Assembly: GCA_018262505.1 (NCBI GenBank)
Contig: JAGSYV010000066.1
Coordinates: forward strand, 1 to 32,833
DNA: 32,833 nucleotides
Reading direction: 5' to 3'
From: Pseudomonadota bacterium
Lineage (GTDB): Bacteria; Pseudomonadota; Alphaproteobacteria; Rhizobiales; Pleomorphomonadaceae
Part shown: positions 15,513-27,654 of the stretch, piece after piece
Layout: each line of letters begins with the position of its first letter
How positions within the stretch are numbered: position 1 is the first letter of the stretch
Made by a program: the position numbers and the translations under genes
Notes under the pieces: generated by a model
Seen by the model: the letters and a program-made list of their open reading frames with translations, nothing else
Databases searched by the model: none
Told to the model about the DNA's origin: nothing

Positions 15513-16028
15513 TCAGCGGAGCCGAACCCAGGTCTCGAAGATCGCATCGGCGCTGTCGCGTTCGCCGCGCACCATCGGCTCGGCGGCGTCCAGCTTCCAG
15601 AGTGCCGGATCGATCGGCGGAAAGTGCGTGTCGCCCTCCGGCGAGGCGGCGACGCGCGTGACATAGAGGCGATCGGCGCGGCCGATCGCCGCCGCATAGA
15701 GCGCACCACCGCCAGCCACCACGACAGACGGGGCACCCTTCGCCTCGGCACTCGCCGTGGCGGCATCGAGCGCGGCGTCGAGATCGCCGAGCACCGTGAC
15801 GCCGTCCGGCTTGAACGCCGGATCGCGCGATACCACGAAGGTCTCGCGACCGGGCAGCGGCTTGCCGATCGATTGGAAGGTCTTGCGGCCCATCACCATG
15901 GGGCGGCCGAGTGTCAGCTTCTTGAAATACTTGAGGTCGGTCGACAGATGCCAGGGCATGTCGCCATCGCGGCCGATGACGCCATTTTCCGCCATGGCGA
16001 CCACGATGTCGAGAAACGGTCGGCTCAT
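15513..16028 (-). CDS. folA: dihydrofolate reductase
   Basis: 171 aa. It reduces dihydrofolate to tetrahydrofolate with NADPH. Visible motifs are LDIVVAMAENGVIGRDGDMPWHL (Met20-loop region, catalytic acid in MPWHLSTDLKYFKKLT), GRPMVMGRKTFQSIGKPLPGR (cofactor binding) and VVVAGGGALYAAAI, followed by LYVTRV and GDTHFPPID. The start at 16028 overlaps the GNAT stop as ATGA and has GAAGGA six bases upstream; the in-frame ATG at 16034 sits directly on that site and is less likely. It is probably cotranscribed with the upstream GNAT and AsmA genes. Confidence 0.95.
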   Translation of the reverse strand: MSRPFLDIVVAMAENGVIGRDGDMPWHLSTDLKYFKKLTLGRPMVMGRKTFQSIGKPLPGRETFVVSRDPAFKPDGVTVLGDLDAALDAATASAEAKGAPSVVVAGGGALYAAAIGRADRLYVTRVAASPEGDTHFPPIDPALWKLDAAEPMVRGERDSADAIFETWVRLR

Positions 16029-16519
16029 GGGCATTCCTTCGCCAGCTTTTCGATCGCCTCGCGCCCCATGCGCACCGGCACCCAACTATCGTTGAGCGGC
16101 CAGTCGAGCACTGTCCATTCGAAGCGGCCGAGTCCCTCATCGATGCAGCGACGGGCGAGCCGGGCGAACAGCGCCTTGCCGACGCCCTGCCCGCGCGCCG
16201 CCGGATCGACGAAAATATCTTCGAGATAGAGCCCGTGCCGGCCGAGGAAGGTCGAGAAGGAATAGAACCAGACGGCGATGCCGGCCGGTTTGTCGCCGAC
16301 GAAGCCCAGTTCGCAGAAGACGCGCGGATTGTCGCCGAAGAAGGCGGCGGCGTAATCCTCCGGCGTCGCCACCATTTTCTCCGACAGGTTCTCGTAGGCG
16401 GCCAGCGACCGAATGAAGCCGGCGATGACCTTGACGTCATCGGGCGTGGCGGGGCGCGTGGTCGGCTTGGGACGGCGATGGCGGCCGGGGCGGTCGGGGC
16501 GGTCGGACGATGGGCTCAT
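16025..16519 (-). CDS. GNAT family N-acetyltransferase, apparently missing motif B
   Basis: 164 aa. It starts at the ATG at 16519, overlapping the AsmA stop as ATGA. After a basic Arg/Pro tail, TRPATPDDVKVIAGFIRSL begins the GNAT fold. FCELGFVGDKPAGIAVWFYSF and then YLEDIFVDPAARGQGVGKALF form the acetyl-CoA pyrophosphate-binding motif A (R/Q-x-x-G-x-G/A). The strand FEWTVLDW follows, but it runs straight into PLNDSWVPVRMGREAIEKL. Relatives, such as diamine-acetyltransferase-like proteins, have about 14-17 residues here containing N-x-P-x-x-x-F-Y-x-x-L-G-A. The protein therefore seems to have an in-frame deletion of the helix that completes the acetyl-CoA site and is likely impaired. Substrate unknown. 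Confidence 0.8.
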   Translation of the reverse strand: MSPSSDRPDRPGRHRRPKPTTRPATPDDVKVIAGFIRSLAAYENLSEKMVATPEDYAAAFFGDNPRVFCELGFVGDKPAGIAVWFYSFSTFLGRHGLYLEDIFVDPAARGQGVGKALFARLARRCIDEGLGRFEWTVLDWPLNDSWVPVRMGREAIEKLAKECP

Positions 16520-19500
16520 GGCGCGGTCCCTGTCACGCCGCCGGGCGGTAGGCCGACGTCGGCGCTTGGCAGTTGCTTCAGCTTGGTGCCGGGTTGGGTG
16601 GGAGCCGACGCTCCTTTCTCCAGAATTTTTCCAATGGCGTCGAGCGGGTCGGCGGGAGCCGGCTTTTCCGCCTTCGCCTTTTGCACGGCCAGCAACGCCG
16701 CCGCCTTGGCCTTCTCGGCCAGCGCCGCCGCGGCTGCCCGTTCGCGCGCCGCCAGCATCGCCTGATTGCGCCGGTCGAGCGCCTCGCGGTCGCGCAGCAC
16801 CTGCCGCGACAGAAGCTCGCGTTCGAGAATGTCGGCCTGCATGGTCAGCACGCGCTGTGTCTCCTTTTCGAGAGCACGGATGCCGAGATAGGAGGCGAAA
16901 CCGGTCACGTCGATGCGGCGGGATGGATTGTCGATCGGCCCCTTGAACAGCACCGACACCTGCGGCACGCCGCCGCCGGCCGCCGCGTCGCCGGCGTCGA
17001 GGGAAAGGCGCCATTCGCTGTCGACGCTGGCGCGCGCAAGATCCACCGTCGCCGAACCGCTCGTTCCGCCGTCCTTGCCCATCACCACGATGTTGGGTGC
17101 CCTGAGCGTGCCACCGGCCAGCGTGAAGGCGGCATCGAGCCGGTCGAAAGCGAGATCGCCCATGTCGACATTGTCGGTGAAGGCCTGCCGGATGCGATCT
17201 TCGCTGAGTTCCTTGCCGGCATCCGCCAGCCGAATCACCTGGTCGAAGGCCCGCGTCGTCATGTGGGCGAGCCGGCCGTTCTGCAGCGAGAAGCTGCCGC
17301 CGCCGGTCAGCGACGACATCCAGCCGGCCAGCGTCCGTCCCGTGGCGTTGACCTGAGCATCGATGCTGAAGGCGCCGGTCACCATCGGCCGATCGTCGCG
17401 CCGCCAGGCAAGTTCCTCGGCCGCCGCGCCCTTGAGGCGCAGCGTGCCGGAAACGCCGGCTGTACCGTCGAGATCGCGCTTGATCATCAGGTCGCCCGAG
17501 AGCTTGCCGCCGGCCAGCGTCGCCTGGATGCCGTCGAGCCCGGTGCCCGAGGCATTGCTGGCCAGCGACAGCGACACGCCCTTTGCCGCCGGTCCGCCCT
17601 CGATGTCGAGCCGGCCGAACTTCAGGGCGAGATCGGTGTCGAAGCCGTCGATCAGCGCTGGGCCGAACGGCGCTTCCGGCCAGGGATTGCGGCTCTCGAC
17701 AATCGGGAAATCGAAGGACGCCGGTCCGAGAATGGCCTCGCCGAGGCCGGCGAGCGTTCCTTCGTCGAAGGACAGGTTGCCGGTCACCTTCGGTACGTTG
17801 GGTGCGAAGTCGATGGCGACGTCGCCAACGGTCGGCACCTCGTCGAACTTGCCTTCGATGCGGTTGACCAGGACCTTGCGGTTGCCGATCGACAGATGGG
17901 CGGCCACATCGGCCGGCGTCGAACCGATGACCCCCTGCATGATATTGCCCGACAATACCAGGAGCGAGCTGACGTCCGGCGACCTGAGATCAAGGTCGAG
18001 CTCGGCGCTCGGATGAGCGCCGCGTTTCAGCGTCGCCGCGCCGTTGAGCGTCACCTCGGTCGGCCCCATGGCGCCGCGCAGCACCACGGCGAGACCATCT
18101 TTGGGCTTGCCCATGGCCGACAGCGTCAGGCTGCCCGCCCCCGGCCGGCCGACATCCGGCACCGCGAGGCCGAACTGGCGCATCAGCTCGGCGCCGTTGG
18201 GGCCGGTGAGGCTGATGTCGGTGGAAATGTCGGCAGCGTCCCAGGTGTCGACCCGGCCCTTGAAGGCGAGTTCGCCGCGAATGTTGGTGGCGGCGGCCGA
18301 ACCGTTCAGCTCCACCTTGAGGTCGGTGCCCTCGCCCGACGCCTTGGCCTGCACCGTGCCCTCAAGGCTCGCCGGCCCGAGATGCGGGGCGGCATCGCGG
18401 AGAAAGGCCGCCGCCGGCGTGTCGGGGATCAGTGCGCGGGCGAGATCGGCGATGCCGTCCAGCTTCTCGGCCGAGACGCGCATCTGGATCGAACCGTCCG
18501 GCGTCGTCGTCACGTCGCGGATGGTACCGGCCGCCGTGACGCGGGCACCCGACAGCGAACGGACGAACAGGCGGTCGACGTCGAGCGTGGAATCGACCAG
18601 CGAAGCCGACACGTCGAAGCCCTCGGCGCGCGCGTCACCGGCAATCAGCGTGCCGATGGCCGCCTTGACCACGATATCGGTGCCGCCGCCGCCGCCCTGC
18701 CCCGTCGCGAGGCCGGCCACCGTCTCAACGTCGGACAGTCTCAACTGATCGGCATCAAGTGCCATCGTCAGGCGCGGCTTGCGGCTGGCCGCGCCGGGAA
18801 CGAAGTCCAGCGAACCGCTCACCTTGCCCTCGTCGAGATGGGCCTCGACGTTTTCCAACGCCAGCCCGTCCGCCGAGGCAGCCACCTTGGCGGAAAGACG
18901 GAAAGGATCGAGGCCGACCTTCGGCCGATTGGGCGCCCACCAGGCAATCAGCGTTCCCGGCTGATCGGAGGCGAGCGTGACATCGCCGTTGAAGCCGATG
19001 GTCGGCGCCGTGGTGAGCTGACCACTGGCCGTCAGCGACGACTTGCCCGGCAGCGTCGCCTCCAGCGTATCGACCGTCCAGCCCGAGGGGGCGGTCACCA
19101 GATCGGCCCTGAGGTCGGAGATGATGCTGCCGCCAACCACCACACCGGGAATGTCGAAGCCGATGCGGCCGGGCACGCTGGGCACCGGCAGGCCGGCGAT
19201 GGTCGCGCCAAAGGCGGCAAGCGCTTCGTTGAAGGCAACCGGCTTGTCCGGTCCCTCGCCAAGCGTGCGGTCGAGGTCGATCTGCCGGGCCGACAGCACG
19301 GCCTCGAAGCTCGGAGCCGCCGCGAGATCCAGCGTCGCGACACCGGAAATGGTGAACGGCCGTTCTTCCGCGCCGTAGCGAAATTCCAGCGCCCTCGCCA
19401 GCACCGCCCGGTTGGAAACGTCGAGATCGGCATTCAGCGACCAGGGCAAGGTCGCCTTGTCGTTCTTGGCGATGACGCGATCGAGCGTCGCCTTGCCCGC

Positions 19501-20154
19501 CCAGGTCGGTCTGTGGTTGGCGAACTTCAGCTGCCCGTCGAAATTGGCGACCACCGGGTGGGACGCCGAGCGCACATTGGCCTTGAGCGCGAAGCCGCCC
19601 TTGCCGTCCGCCGCACCGGTCGCCGCCTTGATGGTGAACGTGTCGCCAGCCGCCCGCGCCGTGCCCTCGACCTTGTAGGGGCCGGCCAGCGCCGGGGCGT
19701 CGAGGCGGGCCTCGATGCCGTCGACCACCACCGGCTGGCTATGCCGCGCGTCGGCGATGACCAGACGACCGTCCTGGATGTCGACGCCCGACAGCATGAC
19801 CCGGCTCGGGTTGATGCCGATGCCCGTCTCCGCGGCCATCCATTCGAAGGCACCGTTGTCGTCGATGCGAACGTTGAGTTCGGGCTGAACCACCTGCATC
19901 TCGGTGACGTGGATTTCGCCCGACAAGAGCGGAAACAGCTCGATTTCCATGTTGAAGCGGCCGACGGTCATCAGCGGCGCGTTAGGGTCGTCGCCGATCA
20001 CCACATCGGAGAAGGACAGCGAGGGATAGGGCAACAGGCTGGCGTCGGCTGTCCCACGAACAGACACCTTGTGTCCCAGAACGTGCGCCGCCTCCGTCTC
20101 GAAAGCCGCCCGGTAGGCCGTCCAGTCGACAAACAGCGGCCCGACCAGCGCCAC
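16516..20154 (-). CDS. AsmA family protein
   Basis: 1212 aa from GTG at 20154. It begins (M)ALVGPLFVDWTAYRAAFE, then LGHKVSVRGTADASLLPYPSLSFSDVVIGD, the AsmA N-terminal domain. Very long repetitive beta-rich regions and the AsmA_2-type C-terminal domain follow (GGGSFSLQNGRLAHMTTRAF, then GTLRAPNIVVMGKDGG and LFKGPIDNPSRRIDV). A 100-residue Ala/Lys/Arg-rich coiled-coil tail (ERAAAAALAEKAKAAALLA) closes it. AsmA-like proteins are inner-membrane-anchored and span the periplasm, with proposed roles in phospholipid transport. The GTG start cuts into the membrane anchor and has no ribosome site. The anchor NSLYFGIGFTVILALL continues upstream to a CTG at 20205 behind GGGAG, with a TAA beyond. It heads the GNAT-dfr run. 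Confidence 0.85.
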   Translation of the reverse strand: MALVGPLFVDWTAYRAAFETEAAHVLGHKVSVRGTADASLLPYPSLSFSDVVIGDDPNAPLMTVGRFNMEIELFPLLSGEIHVTEMQVVQPELNVRIDDNGAFEWMAAETGIGINPSRVMLSGVDIQDGRLVIADARHSQPVVVDGIEARLDAPALAGPYKVEGTARAAGDTFTIKAATGAADGKGGFALKANVRSASHPVVANFDGQLKFANHRPTWAGKATLDRVIAKNDKATLPWSLNADLDVSNRAVLARALEFRYGAEERPFTISGVATLDLAAAPSFEAVLSARQIDLDRTLGEGPDKPVAFNEALAAFGATIAGLPVPSVPGRIGFDIPGVVVGGSIISDLRADLVTAPSGWTVDTLEATLPGKSSLTASGQLTTAPTIGFNGDVTLASDQPGTLIAWWAPNRPKVGLDPFRLSAKVAASADGLALENVEAHLDEGKVSGSLDFVPGAASRKPRLTMALDADQLRLSDVETVAGLATGQGGGGGTDIVVKAAIGTLIAGDARAEGFDVSASLVDSTLDVDRLFVRSLSGARVTAAGTIRDVTTTPDGSIQMRVSAEKLDGIADLARALIPDTPAAAFLRDAAPHLGPASLEGTVQAKASGEGTDLKVELNGSAAATNIRGELAFKGRVDTWDAADISTDISLTGPNGAELMRQFGLAVPDVGRPGAGSLTLSAMGKPKDGLAVVLRGAMGPTEVTLNGAATLKRGAHPSAELDLDLRSPDVSSLLVLSGNIMQGVIGSTPADVAAHLSIGNRKVLVNRIEGKFDEVPTVGDVAIDFAPNVPKVTGNLSFDEGTLAGLGEAILGPASFDFPIVESRNPWPEAPFGPALIDGFDTDLALKFGRLDIEGGPAAKGVSLSLASNASGTGLDGIQATLAGGKLSGDLMIKRDLDGTAGVSGTLRLKGAAAEELAWRRDDRPMVTGAFSIDAQVNATGRTLAGWMSSLTGGGSFSLQNGRLAHMTTRAFDQVIRLADAGKELSEDRIRQAFTDNVDMGDLAFDRLDAAFTLAGGTLRAPNIVVMGKDGGTSGSATVDLARASVDSEWRLSLDAGDAAAGGGVPQVSVLFKGPIDNPSRRIDVTGFASYLGIRALEKETQRVLTMQADILERELLSRQVLRDREALDRRNQAMLAARERAAAAALAEKAKAAALLAVQKAKAEKPAPADPLDAIGKILEKGASAPTQPGTKLKQLPSADVGLPPGGVTGTAP

Positions 20155-20371
20155 GAGGAGCGCCAGGATGACTGTGAATCCGATACCGAAATACAGCGAA
20201 TTCAGCGTCTTGGCTCCCGTTTACCCACCCTTGGAGCGATGGCGTCACTCGATATCCGCCGCGCCACGTTCCAACCGGCCTGGGCACCGCCGTGCAAGGA
20301 TCGCACCATGGCGCCACCGCCGCTTCCGGAAGACTTAGCAAATCGCAACGCCACAGGGAAACGGGGATTAA

Positions 20372-23257
<2,886 letters not shown>

Positions 23258-23323
23258 GCGATCGACGCCCGAAAATGGAAAGCAGTCTCGCACCCGGCGC
23301 GCTGTTGCTTTATTGTTCTCGTC

Positions 23324-25750
23324 ATGACTGCTTCCCAGAATCACGACGACACCGATTTCGACGCCTCCCCCTCGCTGGGCATTGCCGCCCGCGCCATGGC
23401 TGCCGCCCGTCCCTCGGGGGGCGCCGTCGGCTACCTGCAGGGCATGAACCCCGAGCAGCGCGAGGCAGTCGAAACGCTGGATGGCCCAGTGCTGGTGCTG
23501 GCGGGCGCCGGCACCGGCAAGACGCGCGTCTTGACGACGCGCATCGCCCATATTCTGGCAACGCGCCGCGCCTTCCCCTCGCAGATCCTGGCCGTGACCT
23601 TCACCAACAAGGCGGCGCGCGAGATGAAGGAGCGCGTCGGCCATCTGGTCGGGGGCGTCGTCGAGGGCATGCCCTGGCTCGGCACCTTCCACTCGATCGG
23701 CGTCCGCATGCTGCGCAAGCATGCCGAACTGGTTGGCCTGAAGAGCAACTTCACCATCCTCGACACCGACGACCAGCTCCGCCTCATCAAGCAGCTGATC
23801 CAGGCCGATGGCATTGACGAGAAGCGCTGGCCGGCCCGTCAGTTCGCCTCTGCCCTCGACGGCTGGAAGAACAAGGGTCTGCGTCCCTCCGAGATTCCCG
23901 AGGGCGAGGCGCGCGCCTATGTCAACGGACGCGGCCGCGAGCTCTACGCCGCCTATCAGGCGCGCCTCAAGGTTCTGAACGCCGTCGACTTCGGCGACCT
24001 GCTGCTCGAAGCGGTAACGCTGTTGCGCCAGAACCCGGACGTGCTGGCCGACTATCACAAGCGCTTCCAGTTCATTCTGGTCGACGAGTATCAGGACACC
24101 AACGTCGTCCAGTATCTCTGGCTGCGTCTTCTGGCGCAGGGCTCGCACAACATCTGCTGCGTCGGCGACGACGACCAGTCGATCTACGGCTGGCGCGGCG
24201 CCGAGGTGGACAACATCCTGCGTTACGAGCGCGACTTTCCGGGCGCCAAGGTGATCCGGCTGGAGCGCAACTATCGCTCCACCGCCCATATCCTCGGCGC
24301 TGCCTCGCACCTGATCGCCCACAACGAGGCACGGCTCGGCAAGACGCTGTTCACCGACCTGCCGCAATCCGACGACGAGGACAAGGTGTTCGTCGCCTCC
24401 GCCTGGGATTCCGAGGAAGAGGCCCGCTCCATCGGCGACGAGATCGAGCGCTACCAGCGGAGCGGCACGCCGCTCAACGATATCGCCATCCTGGTGCGCG
24501 CCTCGTTCCAGATGCGCGAGTTCGAAGACCGCTTCGTCACCTCCGGCATTCCTTACCGCGTCATCGGTGGCCCGCGCTTCTACGAGCGGGCGGAGATCCG
24601 CGACGCGCTGGCCTATTTCCGCATCGTCATGCAGCCGGCCGACGACCTTGCCTTCGAGCGCATCGTCAACACGCCGCGCCGTGGCATCGGCGACACCTCC
24701 GTGCGCACGCTGCATGACTACGGCCGGGCCGAGGGCGTGCCGCTCACCGAGGCGACGCACCAGTTGGTCGCCACCGAGGAATTCAAGGGCAAGACGCGCA
24801 CGTCACTGCGCGACTTTCTGGAGAGCATCGGCCGCTGGCGCGACCTCATTCCCTCCATGAAGCACACCGAACTCGCCGAGCTGATCCTCGACGAGAGCGG
24901 CTACACCGCCATGTGGCAGAACGACCGCTCGGCCGAGGCGCCGGGCCGGCTTGAAAACCTCAAGGAACTCATCCGCTCCATGGACGAGTTCGAGAGCATG
25001 GAAGGCTTCCTTGAGCACATCTCCCTGGTGATGGATCGCGACTCGGGCGAACAGCTCGACGCCATCTCCATCATGACGCTGCACTCGGCGAAGGGCCTCG
25101 AATTCGACACCGTCTTCCTGCCCGGCTGGGAGGAAGGCCTGTTCCCGCACCAGCGCGCCCTCGATGAAGGCGGCCGTGCCGGTCTCGAGGAGGAGCGCCG
25201 CCTCGCCTACGTCGGCCTGACGCGCGCCAAGAAGCACTGCCTGATCTGGTTCACCTCCAACCGCCGCATCCACGGGTCCTGGCAGTCGTCGATCCCCTCG
25301 CGCTTCCTCGACGAACTACCGATCGCCCACGTCGAGATCAAGGAAACCGGCAGCGCCTATGGCGGCTACGGCTCGTCCTTCGGCCGGCAGAACCCTTACG
25401 GCGCCTCGCGCTTCGACAGCGTCGAGCGTTTCCAGTCGAACTATGAAACGCCCGGCTGGCAGCGCGCCCAGAAGGCCCAGAAAGCCAGCGGCCCAGCCAG
25501 CGGCAGCCGTGGCGGCTTCTCTTCGCCGACGCAGTCGTCCTATGGCAGAAGCCAGCCCAAGCTGATCGAGGGCGAGCTGATCGCCAAGTCGGTGGTGGAG
25601 GGAGCGCCGAAATTCTCGGTTAGCGACCGGGTATTCCACGTCAAGTTCGGCCCCGGCACGGTCTCCACCGTCGATGGCAACAAGGTCACCGTCGATTTCG
25701 ACAAGGCCGGCCAGAAGAGAGTGGTGGACAGCTTCCTCGACAAAGTCTGA
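23324..25750 (+). CDS. uvrD: UvrD/PcrA-type 3'-5' DNA helicase
   Basis: 808 aa SF1A helicase acting in excision and mismatch repair. Motifs in order: Q-motif LQGMNPEQREAV (about 38-49), Walker A AGAGTGKT (60-67), VTFTNKAAREMKERV (Ia), ILVDEYQDTN (II), GDDDQSIYGWRGAE (III), LERNYRST (IV), SIMTLHSAKGLEFDTVFLPG (V) and EEERRLAYVGLTRAKK (VI). A Gly/Ser/Arg-rich linker leads to a C-terminal Tudor-like domain (DRVFHVKFGPGTVSTVDG, then FDKAGQKRVVDSFL), which in PcrA/UvrD contacts RNA polymerase. It follows ligA by 66 bp. The ATG at 23324 has no obvious ribosome site, so a start nearer the Q-motif is possible. Confidence 0.95.
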   Translation: MTASQNHDDTDFDASPSLGIAARAMAAARPSGGAVGYLQGMNPEQREAVETLDGPVLVLAGAGTGKTRVLTTRIAHILATRRAFPSQILAVTFTNKAAREMKERVGHLVGGVVEGMPWLGTFHSIGVRMLRKHAELVGLKSNFTILDTDDQLRLIKQLIQADGIDEKRWPARQFASALDGWKNKGLRPSEIPEGEARAYVNGRGRELYAAYQARLKVLNAVDFGDLLLEAVTLLRQNPDVLADYHKRFQFILVDEYQDTNVVQYLWLRLLAQGSHNICCVGDDDQSIYGWRGAEVDNILRYERDFPGAKVIRLERNYRSTAHILGAASHLIAHNEARLGKTLFTDLPQSDDEDKVFVASAWDSEEEARSIGDEIERYQRSGTPLNDIAILVRASFQMREFEDRFVTSGIPYRVIGGPRFYERAEIRDALAYFRIVMQPADDLAFERIVNTPRRGIGDTSVRTLHDYGRAEGVPLTEATHQLVATEEFKGKTRTSLRDFLESIGRWRDLIPSMKHTELAELILDESGYTAMWQNDRSAEAPGRLENLKELIRSMDEFESMEGFLEHISLVMDRDSGEQLDAISIMTLHSAKGLEFDTVFLPGWEEGLFPHQRALDEGGRAGLEEERRLAYVGLTRAKKHCLIWFTSNRRIHGSWQSSIPSRFLDELPIAHVEIKETGSAYGGYGSSFGRQNPYGASRFDSVERFQSNYETPGWQRAQKAQKASGPASGSRGGFSSPTQSSYGRSQPKLIEGELIAKSVVEGAPKFSVSDRVFHVKFGPGTVSTVDGNKVTVDFDKAGQKRVVDSFLDKV

Positions 25751-25885
25751 ACGCGCCTGCTGTCATAAAAACCGATCCTTGCCGTGCAAAACTGTGTATT
25801 GCCGCTTGAAGCCGACCGTCCGAACACGCCAAGATTGCTTAGGCGGCTCAGACCATGGGCACCTTGTGAACGGGGAGACAGGAGC

Positions 25886-27520
25886 ATGACGAACAGACCG
25901 GCCATCGGCATTCTTTCGGCGGGCGCACTGGCGCTTTCGGCCGGTACGGCGCTGGCCGACTTCCAGCTCACCATCCTGCATATCAACGATTTTCATTCCC
26001 GCATCGAGCAGATCAACAAATACGATTCCACCTGCTCGACCAAGGAAAGCGACGCCGGCGAGTGCTTCGGCGGTATCGCGCGGGTCAAGAGCGCCATCGA
26101 CGCCAAACGCGCGGAACTCAAGGGCAGCAACCTCCTGGTGCTCGACGCCGGCGACGAATTCCAGGGCTCGCTCTACTACAGCACCTTCAAGAGCGGACCG
26201 GTGGCCGAGTTCATGAACGGCATCGGCTTCGACGCCATGGCCATCGGCAATCACGAGTTCGACGACGGCCCAGCCGAACTCGACAAGCTGATCGGCGCGG
26301 TGAAATTCCCGATCATTTCCGGCAACACGATTTCCGCCAAGGGCTCGCTGCTCGACGGCAAGTACAAGGGCTACGTCGTCAAGGAAATCGGCGGCCAGAA
26401 GGTGGCCATCGTCTCGGTGCTGGCAAAGGACACCTCCGAAACCTCGTCGCCGGGCAAGGACATCACCTTCGAGGACGAGATCACCTATCTCCAGACGGCG
26501 GTGAAGGAGATCCAGGCCGAAGGCGTCGACAAGATCATTGCCCTCACCCACGTCGGCTACCTCAAGGATCAAGAGATTGCCGAGAAGGTCGACGGCATCG
26601 ACGTCATCGTCGGCGGCCACAGCCACACCTACCTGTCGTCCACCGACAAGAAGTCGTCCGGCCCCTATCCGACGCGGGTCAAGAGCCCATCGGGCATCGA
26701 GGTGCCGATCGTCACCGCCTACGCCTATTCCAAGTATCTCGGCGATCTCACCGTCACCTTCGATGACAAGGGCGTCGTCACCGCCGCCCAGGGCGCGCCG
26801 CTGCTGCTCGACGCCTCGGTCAAGCCGGACGAAGGCTATGCCGCGCGCGTCAAGGAACTCGGCAAGCCGCTGGAAGAGCTGAAAGCCAAGATCGTCGGTT
26901 CGTCCGCCGCCATCATCGATGGCGATCGCAAGTCCTGCCGCGCCGTCGAATGCTCGATGGGCAACCTCGTGGCTGATGCGGCGCTCGACCGCGTCGCCAG
27001 CCAGGGCATCAGCATCTCCATCGCCAATGGCGGCGGTCTCCGTGCCTCGATCGACGCCGGCGACGTTTCCATGGGCGAGGTGCTGACGGTGCTGCCGTTC
27101 CAGAACACCATCGCCACCTTCCAGATCGATGGCACCGGCATCAAGGAAGCGCTGGAGAACGGCGTCAGCCAGGTCGACGAAGGCGCCGGTCGCTTCCCGC
27201 AGGTGTCCGGCCTGAAATACACCTTCGACCGCTCCAAGCCGGTCGGCAGCCGCATCACCAGCATCGAGGTCAAGGAAGGCGACAAGTTCGTGCCGCTCGA
27301 GGCCGCCAAGACCTACGGCGTCGTCACCAACAACTACGTCCGTGGCGGCGGCGACGGCTTCAAGACCTTCGCCACCAAGGCCGTCAATGCCTATGACTAC
27401 GGTCCGAATCTTGAAGACGTGGTGGCCGAGTATTTGACCACCCACAACCCCTACAAGCCCTATACCGACGGCCGCATCACCGATGCGACGCCGGCCGACT
27501 ACGTGTCGCCGAAGAAGTAA
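25886..27520 (+). CDS. periplasmic 5'-nucleotidase / metallophosphatase (UshA-like)
   Basis: 544 aa. The start ATG at 25886 has GGAG close by and gives a signal peptide (about residues 1-24, ending GTALA before DF). The N-terminal calcineurin-like domain has the dimetal motifs LHINDFHSR, LDAGDEFQGS, AIGNHEFD, ALTHVGY and GGHSHTYL. The C-terminal nucleotide-binding domain has NLVADAALD, ISIANGGGLRASI and LPFQNTIATFQIDG followed by a late TNNYVRGGGDGF. It should hydrolyse extracellular or periplasmic nucleotides to nucleosides and phosphate. The exact substrate (AMP, UDP-sugars, cyclic nucleotides) cannot be told. It ends with its own intrinsic terminator and starts 135 bp after uvrD, so is probably independent of it. 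Confidence 0.92.
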   Translation: MTNRPAIGILSAGALALSAGTALADFQLTILHINDFHSRIEQINKYDSTCSTKESDAGECFGGIARVKSAIDAKRAELKGSNLLVLDAGDEFQGSLYYSTFKSGPVAEFMNGIGFDAMAIGNHEFDDGPAELDKLIGAVKFPIISGNTISAKGSLLDGKYKGYVVKEIGGQKVAIVSVLAKDTSETSSPGKDITFEDEITYLQTAVKEIQAEGVDKIIALTHVGYLKDQEIAEKVDGIDVIVGGHSHTYLSSTDKKSSGPYPTRVKSPSGIEVPIVTAYAYSKYLGDLTVTFDDKGVVTAAQGAPLLLDASVKPDEGYAARVKELGKPLEELKAKIVGSSAAIIDGDRKSCRAVECSMGNLVADAALDRVASQGISISIANGGGLRASIDAGDVSMGEVLTVLPFQNTIATFQIDGTGIKEALENGVSQVDEGAGRFPQVSGLKYTFDRSKPVGSRITSIEVKEGDKFVPLEAAKTYGVVTNNYVRGGGDGFKTFATKAVNAYDYGPNLEDVVAEYLTTHNPYKPYTDGRITDATPADYVSPKK

Positions 27521-27547
27521 CGTCGCGCTTAGGCGCAATTGAGATTG

Positions 27548-27579
27548 TCGGGCGGAGTTTCAGGCTCCGCCCGATTTTG
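27548..27579 (+). terminator. intrinsic terminator after the 5'-nucleotidase gene
   Basis: TCGGGCGGAG (27548-27557) pairs perfectly over ten bases with CTCCGCCCGA (27565-27574) around TTTCAGG, followed by TTTTGT. Confidence 0.9.
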
Positions 27580-27654
27580 TATGCGCCCAGCTTTGACAAG
27601 CTTCGGGGCTCCGACTAAACCCCCGCCAGCCCGGATTTCAGCTCAGGAACCACC

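Noticed and set aside
14350..16440. A single 696-codon frame that includes HflK
   Set aside because: Only the part from 15309 is HflK; the upstream part is the shadow of dfr and the GNAT gene, and the downstream end is the frameshifted tail.
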